Counted from the first letter of the stretch, positions 28,128-38,665 are shown. The stretch is DNA of 64,000 nucleotides from Duganella sp. (GCA_026225475.1 JAMFSU010000009.1:1-64000), one strand, 5' to 3'. Notes: a model not told the origin generated them from the sequence alone. Numbers and translations are program-made.

Positions 28128-30643
28128 ACCCCTTGGCTGACCGGCACGCTGAGCGGCGTAAAGAAATGCCGCGCCAGATCGTCGGTAAGCGAATAACCTG
28201 CACCCGTCGCTTCCCGCATCAATTGAATCAGGCGCGCATTGGCCAGTTCAGATGCGGCAGCGTCACGCGCAAAATCTGTCAACAGCATTTCATTGAGCTG
28301 CTCGCTCAAATGCCCCGGAATGTTCATGCTGAGGATGCCGAGCTGTTGTGCGATGTCGGTCAGATAGTGTTGCAACATGCGGAATTGATAGGCAATGCTA
28401 TGTGGATTGCTGACATCGAACACCAGCAAATGCAATACCTGCAACCATTCTGGCGTGCGCCGATAACGCACCCGATAAGTGACGATGCTGCTCGACGATT
28501 CCAGCAGCCAGGTCAATGCAGCGTTCTGGCGCAGCGGCTCCAGTTGCAGGAACTGATCGAACAGATTGGCCAGATGTACCATGCGCTCAATATGGCGCCC
28601 GATCATCAGGAATTGCCAGCCCTCGTCGCGCGTCATGTCGTCCAAGGCATGACCGGCCAGACCAGAGCAACCCTGGATGACATGGGTGAGCACATTGAGA
28701 ATCGCGGTCGGCGAGTTCATCTTTTCATAGACCATCGCCGGCATGCGGTTCAAGGCTTGCCAGTTATCGAGCGACAGATGTTCGCGCACCTGATAGCCGG
28801 AGTGATGCAGATGACGCAAATGCGTCGCGATGCTGATGACGGCACTCGGGTCCGAGATCGCTGCACGCATGCTTTGCTGCAAGGCGGTCACAGTCGGATG
28901 CGCCTGTCCTGACTTGGGCATCAGGATGCCGAGATGGCCGCAAATTTCGCTGACACTGCTCAGGATGGTGCGGTTTTCGATTTGCGATTCGGTAGTGCTT
29001 TGCAAGGTAGTGCGCAACAGCCGCGCCAGATTATCGGTGCGTTCGGTGTAACGGCCCATCCAGAATAAATTTTCGCCCGCATGCGATGACACGTCGACAG
29101 TGGTGCGAATCAGTTCCGAAGTCCGCACCACCGGATCACTCATCGTACCTGGCCCGACTGCAACCGCGCTATGTGCATTGACGTTATCGCCCAAAATCCA
29201 GACATCCTTGCTGGTGCCGCCTTGCTGCATCGACACCACATCGCGCCGTTGCCGCTGCGCCACCCGTGTCAGCCCGCCCGGCATGACGTGGTAACCGCCC
29301 ATGCCATCGGCAGCAGCAAACACGCGCAAACTGACGGTACGACTCATCAAGCGCGAATCGCCGCTGCGCGACAGCACCGGTGCCTGCGACAAGCGCACCC
29401 ACTCTTGCGCCACATAAGCATGCGGCTGCACTTGCAGACTCTCGATCAAGTTGCGCCGCGCCTGTCCGCTCAGTGTGTGGCCGAACACCGGTTGCATGCG
29501 CATCGAGGGAAACGCCGGCATGATCACTAATTCTTCCAGATGCGCCAAGGTGTATTCCAGCGCCGGCTTTTCGCCGCACCACCACGATGCCACTGCAGGC
29601 AGGGCCAATTCTTCTCCCAGCAGACGCTGGCAAATCGCCGGCAAGAAACCGTGCAAGGCGGTCGATTCCAGCACGCCGCTGCCGAGTGCATTGGCAATGA
29701 GCACGTTGCCAGAACGCGCCGCCTGCGTCAGACCGGGAATACCGAGCGCCGAATCGGAGCGCAATTCAAGCGGATCGCAATAGTCGTCATCGAGACGCCG
29801 CATGATGGCGTGCACGCGGCGCAAACCGGTCAGCGTCTTCAAGAACACCATCTCGCCGCGCACCGTCAGATCGACCCCTTCGACCAACGGGAAACCCAGC
29901 GTATGCGCCAGAAATGCATGTTCCGAATAGGTTTCGTTGTATGGACCTGGCGTGAGCAATACCACCAGCGGCAGTTCGCCGCTGGTCGGTGCCAGCCGTG
30001 TCAGACATTGATGCAGCGCGTGGAAATAATTGAGTAGGGGTTGCACATGCATGTCGCGCATGGCTTCCGGCAAGGCGCGCGTCATGATCTGGCGATTTTG
30101 CAAGGCGTAACCGGAACCGGACGGCCCCTGGGTACGGTCAGCAATGACCCACCAGTTACCGTCAGCCGAACGCGCCAGGTCAATTGCATAGAGATGCAAA
30201 TGCACGCCGCCCGGTGGCTCCACATTGCGGCAGGGCCACAGATAGCCATGCTGACCAAATATCAGCGCCGGCGGCAGCAAGCCATCGGCCAGCAATTGCT
30301 GCTTGCCATACAGATCGCCCAGTACCGCATTGAGCAGACGCGCCCGCTGCGTGACCGCAGCCGACAAGCTGCGCCATTCATCGGCAGCAACAATCTGCGG
30401 CAACAAATCCAGTTCCCAGGGCCGGTTGGCGCCCTGTGGATCGGCATACACGTTGTACGTCATGCCATCGGAGGCGATCGCTTCGCGCACCTCTTCGGCA
30501 CGTCGGCGCATCATGTCCGGAGTAAGATTTTCGAGCTGATCAATCAGCGTGCGCCAATGCGGACGCAGACTGCCGTCGGCGGCCAACATCTCGTCGTAAC
30601 GATCGGCGTCGGCGGTATAGCTATGCAAAAGGCGCTGAGACAT
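28124..30643 (-). CDS. Circularly permuted ATP-grasp / alpha-E fusion protein
   Basis: An 839-residue two-domain protein. The N-terminal part (about 1-470) is a circularly permuted type 2 ATP-grasp (DUF404/DUF407) with YDEMLAADGSLRPHW, PSGSGYALQNRQIMTRALPE and RRLDDDYCDPLELRSDSALG. The C-terminal part (about 500-810) is an alpha-E all-helical domain beginning near GENLFWMGRYTERTDNLARL. The first presumably ligates an amino or peptide group with ATP; alpha-E has no known activity. ATG at 30643 is preferred: upstream codons back to a TTG at 30742 are not family-like. Separate versions of both domains occur at 37247 and 38666. Confidence 0.9.
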   Translation of the reverse strand: MSQRLLHSYTADADRYDEMLAADGSLRPHWRTLIDQLENLTPDMMRRRAEEVREAIASDGMTYNVYADPQGANRPWELDLLPQIVAADEWRSLSAAVTQRARLLNAVLGDLYGKQQLLADGLLPPALIFGQHGYLWPCRNVEPPGGVHLHLYAIDLARSADGNWWVIADRTQGPSGSGYALQNRQIMTRALPEAMRDMHVQPLLNYFHALHQCLTRLAPTSGELPLVVLLTPGPYNETYSEHAFLAHTLGFPLVEGVDLTVRGEMVFLKTLTGLRRVHAIMRRLDDDYCDPLELRSDSALGIPGLTQAARSGNVLIANALGSGVLESTALHGFLPAICQRLLGEELALPAVASWWCGEKPALEYTLAHLEELVIMPAFPSMRMQPVFGHTLSGQARRNLIESLQVQPHAYVAQEWVRLSQAPVLSRSGDSRLMSRTVSLRVFAAADGMGGYHVMPGGLTRVAQRQRRDVVSMQQGGTSKDVWILGDNVNAHSAVAVGPGTMSDPVVRTSELIRTTVDVSSHAGENLFWMGRYTERTDNLARLLRTTLQSTTESQIENRTILSSVSEICGHLGILMPKSGQAHPTVTALQQSMRAAISDPSAVISIATHLRHLHHSGYQVREHLSLDNWQALNRMPAMVYEKMNSPTAILNVLTHVIQGCSGLAGHALDDMTRDEGWQFLMIGRHIERMVHLANLFDQFLQLEPLRQNAALTWLLESSSSIVTYRVRYRRTPEWLQVLHLLVFDVSNPHSIAYQFRMLQHYLTDIAQQLGILSMNIPGHLSEQLNEMLLTDFARDAAASELANARLIQLMREATGAGYSLTDDLARHFFTPLSVPVSQGV

Positions 30644-30751
30644 AAGATTCGGGGACGCGCCACCCGTCGTCATGCCAGGCTGGCAATGACGACGGGCGTC
30701 GCTAATCGGGTAACGTAAGGGCTCACTAAGCCGCCAGTGCAACCAGCGGTA

Positions 30752-33700
30752 TCAGTAATGTCGCAAGTCTAACGTAAATGGGAACTCGATTGCGGCTCTT
30801 GATGCAGTAACTTCGATCTTTCCCGGCGTGTGATTGAGACGGAAATAACGCCCTAAACGACGGCTTTCTGCTTCGAAGGCATTCACCGGAAAGGTTTCGT
30901 AACTACGCCCGCCCGGATGCACCACGTGGTATTGGCAACCACCCAGACTGCGGCCATTCCAGGTATCGACCAGATCGAAGGTCAACGGTGAGTCAATGCC
31001 GATGGTCGGATGCAGTGCCGATGGCGGTTGCCATGCCCGATAGCGCACGCCGGTGACAAACTCACCAACCACGCCAGTGGGTTGCAATGGCACCGAGACA
31101 CCATTGCAGGTCAGCACATAACGATCAGGCGCCATGCCGCTGACTTTCACCTGTAGCCGTTCCAGTGACGAATCAACATAACGCGCCGTGCCGCCGGCAC
31201 TGTTTTCCTCGCCCAGCACATGCCAAGGTTCGAGCGCGGTGCGCAATTCCAATTCCATACCCTTGACCGCATAGTCGCCGATCTTGGGAAAACGGAACTC
31301 AAAATGCGGCGCAAACCAGTCCGCCTGCATGGCATAGCCAGCTTCCTGCATATCTTCCATGACATCGCTGAAATCTTGCCAGATGAAATGCGGCAGCAGG
31401 AAACGGTCGTGCAATTCGGTGCCCCAGCGCACCAGTCGCGTCGGCTTGTAAGGCGTCTTCCAGAAACGCGCCACCAGACCACGCAATAACAATTGCTGGG
31501 TCAGGCTCATGCGCGCATGCGGTGGCATTTCGAAAGCGCGCAATTCCAGCAAACCGAGGCGGCCGGTGGCGCTGTCCGGCGAGTACAGTTTGTCGATGCA
31601 GAATTCGGCGCGATGGGTATTGCCGGTGACATCGATCAACAGATTGCGCAACAAACGGTCGACCAGCCAGGGTGCACAACCACCGAGCGCGGTCTGCTTT
31701 TCCATTTCGGCAAAGGCCAGCTCGATTTCGGCAGTCGAATCATTGCGTGCTTCATCCACCCGTGGCGCTTGTGAAGTCGGTCCGATGAACATGCCCGAGA
31801 ACAGATAAGACAGCGAGGGATGGTTATTCCAATAGCTGATCAGACTGCGCAACAGATCGGGCCGGCGCAGGAACGGCGAATCGCTGGTGGTAGCCCCCCC
31901 CATGACCATGTGATTGCCGCCGCCGGTGCCGGAATGATGACCATCGAGCATGAATTTTTCGGTGGTCAGACGCGAGGCACGCGCGGCATCATACAGATGC
32001 GTGGTCTGGTTGACCAGATCGCGCCAGTTGTCGGCTGGTTGAATATTGACTTCGATCACGCCAGGATCAGGCGTGACGCTGAACTTGCGGACGCGCGGAT
32101 CATGCGGCGGCTCGTAACCTTCCATCAACACCGGCTGCTGCAATTGCTCGGCGGTGGCTTCGATTGCGGCGACCAACTCCAGATAGTTTTCCAGTTGCGT
32201 CAGTGGCGGCATGAACAAATACAGCACGCCATTGCGCACTTCAGCGCACAGCGCTGTGCGCGTGATGTCGCTGGCCGATTCAAACGCTTGTGGCACGCTG
32301 CTGGTGGCGCTGCCCAGCACTGCCTTGGCAGCCATGGTCGTGGTCGCACTTCCCGCCTTGTTGGCGGCTTTGCTACTGGCAGTGGCACTGGAAAAACCGA
32401 TATTGCGGCGCGCTGCATAGTAATCTTGCAAAGACGATAACGCGGCCTCATTGGCCAGCGGTTCGGCGCTGCGGCCGGCATATTGGCGTCGAATCTCGGC
32501 GGCCAATGGCAAGGCCGGGAAAGCCTGGGTCGGATCTGCTGGATGGACGTAGGGATAATCGATTTCGTTGGCCCAGGGCAGCGAATCGAGCGGCAGTCGA
32601 TAGCCCATCGGTGAATCACCGGGATACAAGTAGCAGCGCTCACTGCGCAGGAACCAGGCCCCCGTCTGCCAACCGAGATTATCTGGCCGGCGTGCCACTG
32701 GCAGCACATGGCCGGAGACTTTTTCCAGCCCGCGCGAAAACACCCGCATCAGGCGCTCGCGCTCCTGCTTGTCATCCAGGCGGGAGTCAAAAGGATCAAC
32801 ATTGCCGGGTAGACGGCGCTCGCGCCACATGTAATAGAACACGTCTTCGTAGGCAGAAAACACATGCTTGCCATCGAGCGACAAACGTGATGCCACGCCC
32901 TGCAGGAACCGTTCGGTGATGTCGTCCTGCTTGACGTTGGCCACAGTTTCATCGCCAATCAGATCACGGTTGCGCCAGATCGGCTGGCCGTCGCGACGCC
33001 AGTAACAGTTCAAGGCCCAGCGCGGCAATTGCTCGCCCGGATACCATTTTCCCTGACCGAAATGTGGCAAGCCCTGGATCGCATATTTTTCGCGCATGCG
33101 GTGATACAGATCGGCCGCCAGCGGCTTCTTAGTGTCACCCATGGCGGCGGTATTCCACTCCAGCTCATCGGGATGATCGAGCGACACGAAGGTCGGTTCG
33201 CCGCCCATGGTCAAACGCACATCGAGCGCATCAAGATCGTCATCGATCAGGTGGCCGAGTTCCTCAATCCGGCTCCATTGCGCTTCGCTGTATGGCTTGG
33301 TCACGCGCGGTGCTTCCCAGATGCGCGCCACGCTCATCTTGTGCTCGAATTCCACTTCGCAGGGATCAACCATGCCGCTGACGGGCGCCGCCGACGACGG
33401 TTCGGGCGTGCACGACAGCGGAATATGGCCTTCGCCGGCAAACAGGCCTGAGGTTGGATCCAGGCCGACCCAGCCAGCGCCGGGCAGATAGACTTCGCAC
33501 CAGGCATGCAGGTCGGTGAAATCGGCTTCAGGGCCGGACGGGCCATCGAGCGATTTTTGATCGGCCGTCAATTGAATCAGATAGCCCGACACGAAACGCG
33601 CCGCCAGTCCCAGATGACGCAGCAATTGCACCAGCAACCACGACGAATCGCGACAAGAACCGGAACCCAGCTTGAGCGTCTGTTCCGGCGTCTGCACACC

Positions 33701-34192
33701 GGGCTCCATACGGATCGTGTAATTGACGGAATTGGCCAGCTTCTGGTTCAACGCCACCAGAAAATCTTCGCTACGCACCTTTTCGCGCGAAATGCCATCG
33801 AGCATCTTTTGAAACAGCGGCGTCAAAGGCAAGGTCTTGCGATACGGTGCCAGTTCGTTGAGCAATTCGCTGGCATAGTCGAAAGGAATTTGCTCGGCAT
33901 ACGGCTCCAGGAAGAAGTCGAACGGATTGATGACCGACATTTCGGCCACCAGATCGACTTCGATGCGAAATTCCGTCGTCTTCTCCGGAAACACCAAGCG
34001 TGCCATGTAATTGGCTTGCGGGTCTTGCTGCCAGTTGATGAAATGCGGCTGCGGCAGAATGCGCAGCGAGTAACTCAGAATACGGGTACGGCAATGCGGC
34101 GCTGGGCGCAGACGCACGATCTGCGGTCCCAGATTGATTGCGCGGTCATAGTGATAAGACGTGACATGATTGAGCGCAACATGAATTGACAT
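30752..34192 (-). CDS. Giant transglutaminase-DUF2126 protein
   Basis: A 1146-residue protein. Residues 1-80 form the transglutaminase N-terminal beta domain; the core has C180 (GSGSCRDSSWLLVQLLRHLG), H229 (DLHAWCEVYLPG) and D245 (VGLDPTSGL). From about 300 to the end is the DUF2126 region, with DVRLTMGGEPTFVSLDHPDE, GTGGGNHMVMGGATTSDSPF and the C-terminal HTPGKIEVTASRAAIEFPF. A 60-residue Ala/Ser/Thr linker lies near 595-635. DUF2126 contains a glutamine-synthetase-like/ATP-dependent ligase-type fold according to comparative work; its substrate is unknown. It is first in the minus-strand operon, about 110 bases before the ATP-grasp/alpha-E start. Confidence 0.93.
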   Translation of the reverse strand: MSIHVALNHVTSYHYDRAINLGPQIVRLRPAPHCRTRILSYSLRILPQPHFINWQQDPQANYMARLVFPEKTTEFRIEVDLVAEMSVINPFDFFLEPYAEQIPFDYASELLNELAPYRKTLPLTPLFQKMLDGISREKVRSEDFLVALNQKLANSVNYTIRMEPGVQTPEQTLKLGSGSCRDSSWLLVQLLRHLGLAARFVSGYLIQLTADQKSLDGPSGPEADFTDLHAWCEVYLPGAGWVGLDPTSGLFAGEGHIPLSCTPEPSSAAPVSGMVDPCEVEFEHKMSVARIWEAPRVTKPYSEAQWSRIEELGHLIDDDLDALDVRLTMGGEPTFVSLDHPDELEWNTAAMGDTKKPLAADLYHRMREKYAIQGLPHFGQGKWYPGEQLPRWALNCYWRRDGQPIWRNRDLIGDETVANVKQDDITERFLQGVASRLSLDGKHVFSAYEDVFYYMWRERRLPGNVDPFDSRLDDKQERERLMRVFSRGLEKVSGHVLPVARRPDNLGWQTGAWFLRSERCYLYPGDSPMGYRLPLDSLPWANEIDYPYVHPADPTQAFPALPLAAEIRRQYAGRSAEPLANEAALSSLQDYYAARRNIGFSSATASSKAANKAGSATTTMAAKAVLGSATSSVPQAFESASDITRTALCAEVRNGVLYLFMPPLTQLENYLELVAAIEATAEQLQQPVLMEGYEPPHDPRVRKFSVTPDPGVIEVNIQPADNWRDLVNQTTHLYDAARASRLTTEKFMLDGHHSGTGGGNHMVMGGATTSDSPFLRRPDLLRSLISYWNNHPSLSYLFSGMFIGPTSQAPRVDEARNDSTAEIELAFAEMEKQTALGGCAPWLVDRLLRNLLIDVTGNTHRAEFCIDKLYSPDSATGRLGLLELRAFEMPPHARMSLTQQLLLRGLVARFWKTPYKPTRLVRWGTELHDRFLLPHFIWQDFSDVMEDMQEAGYAMQADWFAPHFEFRFPKIGDYAVKGMELELRTALEPWHVLGEENSAGGTARYVDSSLERLQVKVSGMAPDRYVLTCNGVSVPLQPTGVVGEFVTGVRYRAWQPPSALHPTIGIDSPLTFDLVDTWNGRSLGGCQYHVVHPGGRSYETFPVNAFEAESRRLGRYFRLNHTPGKIEVTASRAAIEFPFTLDLRHY

Positions 34193-34305
34193 GAGTATCC
34201 TTTACAACAAAGCAAGTTTGAACTGAAAGATGTGCAACACCGGGCCTGCGAACGCGCTAATGTCATCCCGTCTGACATCGGATCATACGCGGCCAGTGCC
34301 TATGA

Positions 34306-35532
34306 TCACCGCTGGTGCATATTAATGAAATCCCGTAGGCGTGGATAGATTTCATTTTCCCAGCGACGCCCGTTGAAGACGCCATAATGCCCCACCGATG
34401 TTTGAACATGGTGCAGCCGCATGTAAGGCCTGATATTACTGCACATATCTTGTGCAGCCACGGTTTGACCGACCGCACAGATATCATCCTTTTCACCCTC
34501 GACGGTGAACAAGGCAGTACGCCGGATTGCCTTGAGATTGACCGGACTGCCTTGATAGGTCAATTTTCCCAACGGCAACGCATGTTCCTGAAATACCTTG
34601 CGCACGGTCTCCAGGTAAAACTCGGCCGGCAAGTCCGACATGGCAAAGTATTCTTCATAAAACACCTTGATTGCTTCGGCCTTGTCGTGCTCGTCTTCAA
34701 TCAGATAGTTGTATAGATTGCGGAACGCGTCGACATGGCGGTTCAAGTTCATGTTCATGAACGCGGTCAATTGCAGAAAGCCGGGATAAACCCGACGACC
34801 GCCGCCAGCATGGCGTGCCGGCACGGTGCTGACCAGATTCGACTCAAACCATTCGATCGGTTTGCTCTTGGCCAGCTCGTTGACGGTAGTTGGATTGACG
34901 CGTGTATCGAGCGGACCTGCCATCAATGTCATGCTGCGCGGTTGCGCTGCATCGTTGGCCTCGGCCATGGCTGCCACCGCTGTGATGGCAGCGACGGTCG
35001 GCTGGCAAACGGCGACGATATGCGCACCGGGCCCGATTTTTTGCAGAAAGCGCACCAAATGGGCGACATATTCGTCCAGCCCGAAGCGGCCATGTTCCAG
35101 CGCAATATCGCGCGCATTGTGCCAATCGGTGATGTAGACGTCATGATCGCGCAACAGCGTCTTGACAGTGCCGCGTAACAGCGTGGCAAAGTGCCCTGAC
35201 ATCGGCGCCACCAGTAACACACTCGGTTGCTCGGTTGCGTTTTCCTTGCGAAAACGCAACAAGGTGCAGAAAGGTGTCTGGTCAACCACCTGCTCTTGCA
35301 CCGCAACGGTGCAACCACCATCCTCGACGCTGTCAATGGCGAACGGCGGCCTGACATGCGTGAGCTGGGTGCGCGCAAAAACCTCATAGGCCGCAGCCAG
35401 TTTGCGCAGGCCCAAATTGATCGGCATACCTGGCCAGGTATGCCCAAGAAACGGCGCTGCCAGCCGTGCCGAGGCGCGCAATGGATCGGTAGCATCAACA
35501 TATTGCTGATATGCCTGGTAAATATTTGTCAT
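34306..35532 (-). CDS. phaZ: Intracellular polyhydroxyalkanoate depolymerase
   Basis: A 408-residue PhaZa1-type depolymerase that mobilises stored PHB granules. It has no signal peptide. The nucleophile is C176 in HIVAVCQPTVAAITA, the Cys variant of the lipase box seen in Cupriavidus PhaZ; PMSGHFATLLRGTV and YITDWHNARDI are also conserved. ATG at 35532 is chosen over an upstream extension to 35619. The C-terminal TSVGHYGVFNGRRWENEIYP holds the catalytic His. It implies that this organism accumulates PHB. Confidence 0.93.
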   Translation of the reverse strand: MTNIYQAYQQYVDATDPLRASARLAAPFLGHTWPGMPINLGLRKLAAAYEVFARTQLTHVRPPFAIDSVEDGGCTVAVQEQVVDQTPFCTLLRFRKENATEQPSVLLVAPMSGHFATLLRGTVKTLLRDHDVYITDWHNARDIALEHGRFGLDEYVAHLVRFLQKIGPGAHIVAVCQPTVAAITAVAAMAEANDAAQPRSMTLMAGPLDTRVNPTTVNELAKSKPIEWFESNLVSTVPARHAGGGRRVYPGFLQLTAFMNMNLNRHVDAFRNLYNYLIEDEHDKAEAIKVFYEEYFAMSDLPAEFYLETVRKVFQEHALPLGKLTYQGSPVNLKAIRRTALFTVEGEKDDICAVGQTVAAQDMCSNIRPYMRLHHVQTSVGHYGVFNGRRWENEIYPRLRDFINMHQR

Positions 35533-35790
35533 AGACAATCCATTCTTTCTGTTATCACCAGTCTCCTGCTCGATGCAATATGCATGCCACTGAACTCCTG
35601 CGTAGCACGACATCCTCATGAGTATGCGAACTTGGTCGCAGACCGCTTGCGATCAGCCTTGCGTGGCTGGCACGCCCTTTGCAAGAGAGCAGGAGTAACA
35701 CTGCGCATCACGGACGCGTCCACGCAAAAACAGCGCGTCAATGAATTGACGCGCCAAAGTCAGAAGCACACATAGAGATAAAGGACTGAC

Positions 35791-36444
35791 ATGCCTAAAA
35801 CGACTTTGCGCATTACCAGCAAGAATTATTCTTCGTGGTCCATGCGTGGCTGGCTGCTGGCCAAATTTGCCGGTCTGCCGTTTCACGAAGACATCGTCTC
35901 GCCGGACGATCCCGATGCTCGCGCCGAAATCCTGCTGTTGTCGTCGTCGATACTGGTTCCCAGTCTCAAGCACGGCAATATCTTGGTGTGGGACACGCTG
36001 GCCATCGCCGAATATCTGAACGAAGTCCGCCCGTCGGCCAAGCTGCTGCCAGCCGACCAGGCCGCACGCGCACACTGCCGTGCGATTTGCGGCGAAATGC
36101 ATTCCGGCTTCAGCGCGCTGCGCTCGGCGCTGCCGATGAACCTCAAAGCCCACTTTCCCAAATTCAAAGTGTGGTCACGTGCACAGGCCGATATCCAGCG
36201 CATCACAACAATCTGGAAAGAGTGCCTGGCGACCTACGGTGGCCCCTACCTGTTTGGTGAGCGCAGCATGGCGGATGCAATGTACGCGCCGGTGATCACC
36301 CGTTTCATCACCTATGACATTGCGTTGGAACCCATCTGTGCCGCCTACAGCAAACGCATCATGGCGATGCCGGAAATGCAGGAGTGGATTGCAGCAGCCA
36401 AGAAAGAGCCGGAGGACATCGACGAACTGGATGTTGAATTTTAA
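35791..36444 (+). CDS. Glutathione S-transferase family protein
   Basis: A 217-residue GST. The N-terminal thioredoxin-like domain has NYSSWSMRGWLLAKFAGLPF, with a Ser cluster as the likely catalytic residue, and ILVPSLKHGNILVWDTLAIA (cis-Pro and glutathione-binding Asp/Thr). The C-terminal domain is all helical, with GERSMADAMYAPVITRF. It is related to the zeta/YfcF-like bacterial GSTs. GGACTGAC before the ATG is a weak ribosome site. It is divergent from phaZ, with 258 bases between, and not obviously linked to neighbours. Confidence 0.9.
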   Translation: MPKTTLRITSKNYSSWSMRGWLLAKFAGLPFHEDIVSPDDPDARAEILLLSSSILVPSLKHGNILVWDTLAIAEYLNEVRPSAKLLPADQAARAHCRAICGEMHSGFSALRSALPMNLKAHFPKFKVWSRAQADIQRITTIWKECLATYGGPYLFGERSMADAMYAPVITRFITYDIALEPICAAYSKRIMAMPEMQEWIAAAKKEPEDIDELDVEF

Positions 36445-36557
36445 AAACCGGTTTATCGCCTTCTGCGCGACCATAAACCAATGGTGCAGGCAGAGGAGAC
36501 ACACGAGAGGTAATTCGCAATCGAATCATGCGGGACACCGCTGAAAGGATGAGAGTG

Positions 36558-36998
36558 ATGAATACAGTAGCCACAACAACGCCAACTGCCTTGAATGTTT
36601 TTTCTCATGTCAGCGCGGGTGACACACCCTACGAATCGGGTGGCTTACGCGACTTTTTTCTGTACCGCGACCTGGGCATTGCCGCCGCCACCGGCGGCCA
36701 GGTCGTGGCGCAACTGGTCAAGGCCAATCTGGCGCCTGAGGCCGGCACCGGCTGGCATCGGCACGAAGCCAATTTTCACATTGTCATCATGTTGAAGGGC
36801 TGGGCGCGCTTCATGTACGAGGACCAGGTCACCCTGGTCAAGACAGGCGATTGCGTCCACCAGCGTCCTGGCATCGTGCATTTTTTGTTCGATTATTCGC
36901 CCGACATGGAATACCTCGAAATCGCCAGCCCGGCCGATTTCACCACCATCGACATGCCCGCACCCGCTGCGGTACCGGCACCCACGCCGTGGGCATGA
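36558..36998 (+). CDS. Single-domain cupin protein
   Basis: A 146-residue protein with one cupin barrel. The metal motif GTGWHRHEANFHIVIMLKGW (two His, then Glu/His) and the second motif, GDCVHQRPGIVHFLFDYSPD, are both present, so it probably binds Fe, Mn or Zn. The substrate cannot be told. ATG at 36558 is preferred, with GAAAGGATGAGAG upstream; ATGs at 36528 and 36549 are in frame. The proline/alanine-rich tail is disordered. Confidence 0.85.
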   Translation: MNTVATTTPTALNVFSHVSAGDTPYESGGLRDFFLYRDLGIAAATGGQVVAQLVKANLAPEAGTGWHRHEANFHIVIMLKGWARFMYEDQVTLVKTGDCVHQRPGIVHFLFDYSPDMEYLEIASPADFTTIDMPAPAAVPAPTPWA

Positions 36999-37246
36999 AC
37001 AGAAAGGAGTTTGTCATTCGCACGCACAGTCATCCATTGCCATCCAACCTCGCTGACGTCATTACAGCCGCTGCCGACACGCAACTTTTTCTGTCCAAAT
37101 ATAGAATTGGCGTGATAGTCTGTCATGACCACCACCAGCGATGAGGATGACTGCGCAGACGACGTTAGCCCAGTAAAAATCAGCAGATCCACACCAGCAT
37201 AAATAAGAAATTTCCTCCGCAGTCGCACCCGAAACGAAGCAAATTT

Positions 37247-38662
37247 ATGGCAAACTTTTTTGACGAGATGTACACCGGTGACAGCGTTTCCGTCCGCAAA
37301 CATTATGGTGAATTTGCGACCTGGCTGTCTTCCCAATCGGCTGAAACGATTGCCCGCAAGCGCGCAGAATCCGACCTGATCTTCCGTCGAGTCGGCATTA
37401 CCTTCGCGGTCTACGGCAATGACGCCGGCACTGAACGGTTGATTCCATTCGACATTATTCCGCGCATCATTCATGCCGCCGAATGGAGCAAGCTCGAAGC
37501 AGGACTGGTGCAGCGCGTCAAAGCGCTGAACATGTTCATCCACGATATTTACCACGGGCAAAAAATCATCAAGGCGGGCATCATTCCAGCCGAGCAGATT
37601 TTGCAGAACGCGCAATACCGGCCCGAGATGCAGGATGTCGATGTCGCCTCCGACATCTACGCCCATATCGCCGGAGTCGACATCGTGCGTGCCGGCGAAG
37701 GTGAGTTCTACGTACTGGAAGACAATCTGCGGGTACCGTCCGGCGTGTCCTACATGCTGGAAAACCGCAAGATGATGATGCGCCTGTTCCCGGAATTGTT
37801 TACGCGACATAAGATCGCACCGGTCGATCATTATCCCGACATGCTGCTCGACAATTTGCGTTCAGTTGCGCCGGTCGGCGTGATTGATCCGACGGTGGTA
37901 GTGATGACGCCGGGCATGTACAACTCGGCCTATTTTGAGCATGCGTTCCTGGCGCAACAAATGGGCGTCGAACTGGTCGAAGGCCAGGACCTGTTCGTCA
38001 AGGACAATACCGTCTACATGCGCACCACCCGCGGCCCGAAACGGGTTGACGTGATCTACCGCCGCATCGACGACGACTATCTCGATCCGCTCGCCTTCCG
38101 CGCCGATTCCTCGCTCGGCGTGCCTGGTTTGCTGGCAGCCTATCGCGCCGGCAAGGTGACGCTGACCAATGCCATCGGCACCGGCGTGGCCGATGACAAA
38201 TCGATCTATCCCTATGTACCGGATATGATCAAGTTCTACCTGTCGGAAGAGCCGATCCTCAACAACGTGCCCACTTATCAGTGCCGCAAGAAGGAAGACC
38301 TGTCCTACACGCTGGCCAATCTGGAAAAGCTGGTGGTCAAGGAAGTCCACGGTGCCGGCGGCTACGGCATGCTGGTGGGACCGGCCTCGACCAAACAGGA
38401 AATCGAAGATTTCCGCCAGCGCATCATCGCCAAACCGGATGGCTATATTGCCCAGCCAACGCTGGCGCTGTCGGTCTGCCCGACCTATGTCGAGTCCGGC
38501 ATTGCGCCGCGCCATCTTGACTTGCGGCCATTCGTGCTGTCTGGCAAGAATGTTTCGATGGTCAAGGGCGGCCTGACGCGCGTGGCGCTCAAGGACGGCT
38601 CGCTGGTGGTGAATTCGTCGCAAGGCGGCGGCACCAAGGACACCTGGATTCTGGAGAAATAA
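37247..38662 (+). CDS. Circularly permuted type 2 ATP-grasp protein (stand-alone)
   Basis: A 471-residue protein, DUF404/DUF407 architecture. VSYMLENRKMMMRLFPELFT, VIYRRIDDDYLDPLAFRADS, YEFAHAFLAQQMGVELVEGQ-type (YFEHAFLAQQMGVELVEGQD) and GGTKDTWILEK at the end are characteristic. It is a paralogue of the N-terminal half of the fusion protein at 28124-30643: RRIDDDYLDPLAFRADSSLG here and RRLDDDYCDPLELRSDSALG there. It probably makes an amide bond using ATP. It is followed 3 bases later by an alpha-E gene, then by Anbu. Confidence 0.92.
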   Translation: MANFFDEMYTGDSVSVRKHYGEFATWLSSQSAETIARKRAESDLIFRRVGITFAVYGNDAGTERLIPFDIIPRIIHAAEWSKLEAGLVQRVKALNMFIHDIYHGQKIIKAGIIPAEQILQNAQYRPEMQDVDVASDIYAHIAGVDIVRAGEGEFYVLEDNLRVPSGVSYMLENRKMMMRLFPELFTRHKIAPVDHYPDMLLDNLRSVAPVGVIDPTVVVMTPGMYNSAYFEHAFLAQQMGVELVEGQDLFVKDNTVYMRTTRGPKRVDVIYRRIDDDYLDPLAFRADSSLGVPGLLAAYRAGKVTLTNAIGTGVADDKSIYPYVPDMIKFYLSEEPILNNVPTYQCRKKEDLSYTLANLEKLVVKEVHGAGGYGMLVGPASTKQEIEDFRQRIIAKPDGYIAQPTLALSVCPTYVESGIAPRHLDLRPFVLSGKNVSMVKGGLTRVALKDGSLVVNSSQGGGTKDTWILEK

Positions 38663-38665
38663 ACG

